DNA from: Bordetella parapertussis
Lineage (GTDB): Bacteria; Pseudomonadota; Gammaproteobacteria; Burkholderiales; Burkholderiaceae_C
Length of the DNA: 6,130 nt
Direction: 5' to 3'
Assembly: GCA_945878355.1 (NCBI GenBank)
Contig: CAMCTC010000192.1
Span: 1 to 6,130, forward strand
Shown: positions 5,220 through 6,130 of the stretch, in pieces
Layout: every line of letters begins with the position of its first letter
Numbering within the stretch: position 1 is the first letter of the stretch
Position numbers and translations under genes: made by a program
Notes under the pieces: generated by a model
Database searches by the model: none
The model's input: only the letters and a program-made list of their open reading frames with translations
What the model was told of the DNA's origin: nothing

Positions 5220-6130
5220 ACCCGTTGCACCCGAACGCGCAGCCGAAGCTCCGGCGAGCCCTACGTCACCTACCGCCTCGTGCAGACCGCCCGCGTGGGT
5301 GGTGCGGTCAAACAGACCACCCTGCTCAACCTGGGCAGTCACTTCGATCTGCCTCAGGATCAATGGGCAGCACTGGCCTTGCGCATCGATGAGTTGCTGC
5401 GCGGCCAGGCCTCTCTGCTCGATACGGCCTTGTCCGAAGATGGTTTGGCCCTGGCGCAGCGCTACGCAGCGCAGTTGATTGCCTTGCAGCCCTCGGCAGC
5501 GATCTTGCCTTCGCCCGGCCCTGCTGATCGGGGCGACTGCGTTGGCGGCGAGCCCGGCAGATTCCAGGAGGTCGACCTCGACTCCATCGAACTGGTGCGA
5601 CCGCGCAGCGTGGGCGTCGAGCATGCGGCGCTGTCGGTCATGCGCGAGTGCGGCTTCGAGGACCAACTCAGCGCCCTGGGTTTGAACCGTCCACAGATCG
5701 CCGCCGCAGTGGGCAACGTCATCGCACGCATGGCTCACCCCGGCAGCGAGTTGGCCACCCACGACTGGCTGCGGCAGCGCTCGGGCCTGGGCGAGTTGAT
5801 CGATTTCGACTTCGAGGCGATGGACCTCAACCGCCTGTACCGCGCATCGGACGCCCTGCACAGCCATCGCCAGGCCCTGCAGGATCACCTGTTTGCCCAG
5901 GCGCAGTCGATCTTCGGATTCGCCCAGACCGTCACCCTGTATGACCTGACCAACACCTACTTCGAGGGCCTGGCCACGGGCGCGCGCAAGGCCGCGCGCG
6001 GTCACAGCAAGGAGTGCCGCAGCGACTGCCCGCTCGTGACCCTGGCCATGGCGCTGGACGCCAGCGGCTTCGTGCGCCGCACGCAAGTCTTCGCTGGCAA
6101 CGCCGGCGAGCCCGCAACGCTCAAGGACAT
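5214..6130 (+). CDS. IS1634/IS4-group DDE transposase (3' end outside window, 5' start unclear)
   Basis: The frame is open for 305 codons from 5214 to the window edge. The N-terminal RTRSRSSGEPYVTYRLVQTA and VGGAVKQTTLLNLGSHFDLP blocks match the start of this transposase group, usually preceded by a short M-F-x-R. The DDE core begins with YDLTNTYFEG (first catalytic Asp, codon at 5943-5945), then GHSKE...DCPLVTLAMALDASGF (second Asp, 6057-6059) and FAGNAGE. The catalytic Glu motif lies beyond the window. No ATG stands at the expected start: the aligned position is CTG (5214-5216), the frame stays open further upstream through antisense of the nitrile hydratase remnant (nearest GTG at 5163), and the first in-frame ATG is only at 5640. 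Either translation starts at a rare codon, or the left end of the element has been lost. Family call is confident. Confidence 0.9.
   Translation, partial: MLTRCTRTRSRSSGEPYVTYRLVQTARVGGAVKQTTLLNLGSHFDLPQDQWAALALRIDELLRGQASLLDTALSEDGLALAQRYAAQLIALQPSAAILPSPGPADRGDCVGGEPGRFQEVDLDSIELVRPRSVGVEHAALSVMRECGFEDQLSALGLNRPQIAAAVGNVIARMAHPGSELATHDWLRQRSGLGELIDFDFEAMDLNRLYRASDALHSHRQALQDHLFAQAQSIFGFAQTVTLYDLTNTYFEGLATGARKAARGHSKECRSDCPLVTLAMALDASGFVRRTQVFAGNAGEPATLKD
5214..6130 (+). mobile_element. insertion sequence of the IS1634/IS4 group, left part
   Basis: The transposase marks an insertion sequence whose right end is outside the window. Nitrile hydratase similarity on the minus strand continues to about 5213-5219, and transposase similarity begins within a few bases of the same point, so the left junction lies at about 5210-5225. 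This leaves almost no room for a terminal inverted repeat and promoter upstream of the transposase, which suggests a truncated left end. A target-site duplication cannot be tested from one side. Confidence 0.75.

Noticed and set aside
4788..6086. Minus-strand open frame (432 codons) spanning the IS and the hydrolase start
   Set aside because: Its first two thirds are antisense to the transposase. Only the part at 4959-5219 is real, as the nitrile hydratase remnant.

Overview
The window is GC-rich DNA with long shadow reading frames opposite the real genes. Gene content and base composition suggest a betaproteobacterium, probably Burkholderiales (for example the Rubrivivax/Leptothrix/Roseateles group). 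This is inferred from protein flavour and GC content, not from a marker gene. All recognisable genes except the insertion-sequence transposase are on the minus strand.

Layout from the right. At 5214-6130 (+) lies the first part of an IS1634/IS4-type DDE transposase that runs off the window. Its left end is buried in an 87-codon fragment of a nitrile hydratase beta subunit (4959-5219, -). Next comes an intact cytoplasmic serine hydrolase of the beta-lactamase/esterase family (3668-4873, -). Its stop codon abuts the amputated, frameshifted C-terminus of an acyl-CoA synthetase (3541-3668, -) and a short in-frame tail of unknown origin (3451-3540). Three consecutive inverted repeats follow (3378-3441), then an isolated TTCC-N7-GGAA palindrome (3303-3317), then the C-terminal 51 codons of a PIN-domain (VapC-like) protein (3130-3285, -). 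The stretch 2959-3129 holds nothing I can name.

The left half is an ordinary, intact two-gene operon: a DUF1800 lipoprotein (1285-2958, -) followed, with an ATGA stop/start overlap, by a DUF1501 protein with a twin-arginine signal (1288 to beyond the left edge, -). These two families commonly sit side by side. Both proteins here are exported, so they probably act together in the periplasm or at the membrane; their biochemical role is not established.

The most informative feature is the 3.1-5.2 kb stretch. It is a gene graveyard in which pieces of at least three unrelated genes (PIN toxin, acyl-CoA ligase, nitrile hydratase) are joined end to end around one intact serine hydrolase and one insertion sequence. 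It reads as the scar of repeated deletions and an IS insertion in an accessory region. I did not find a convincing new multi-gene system.
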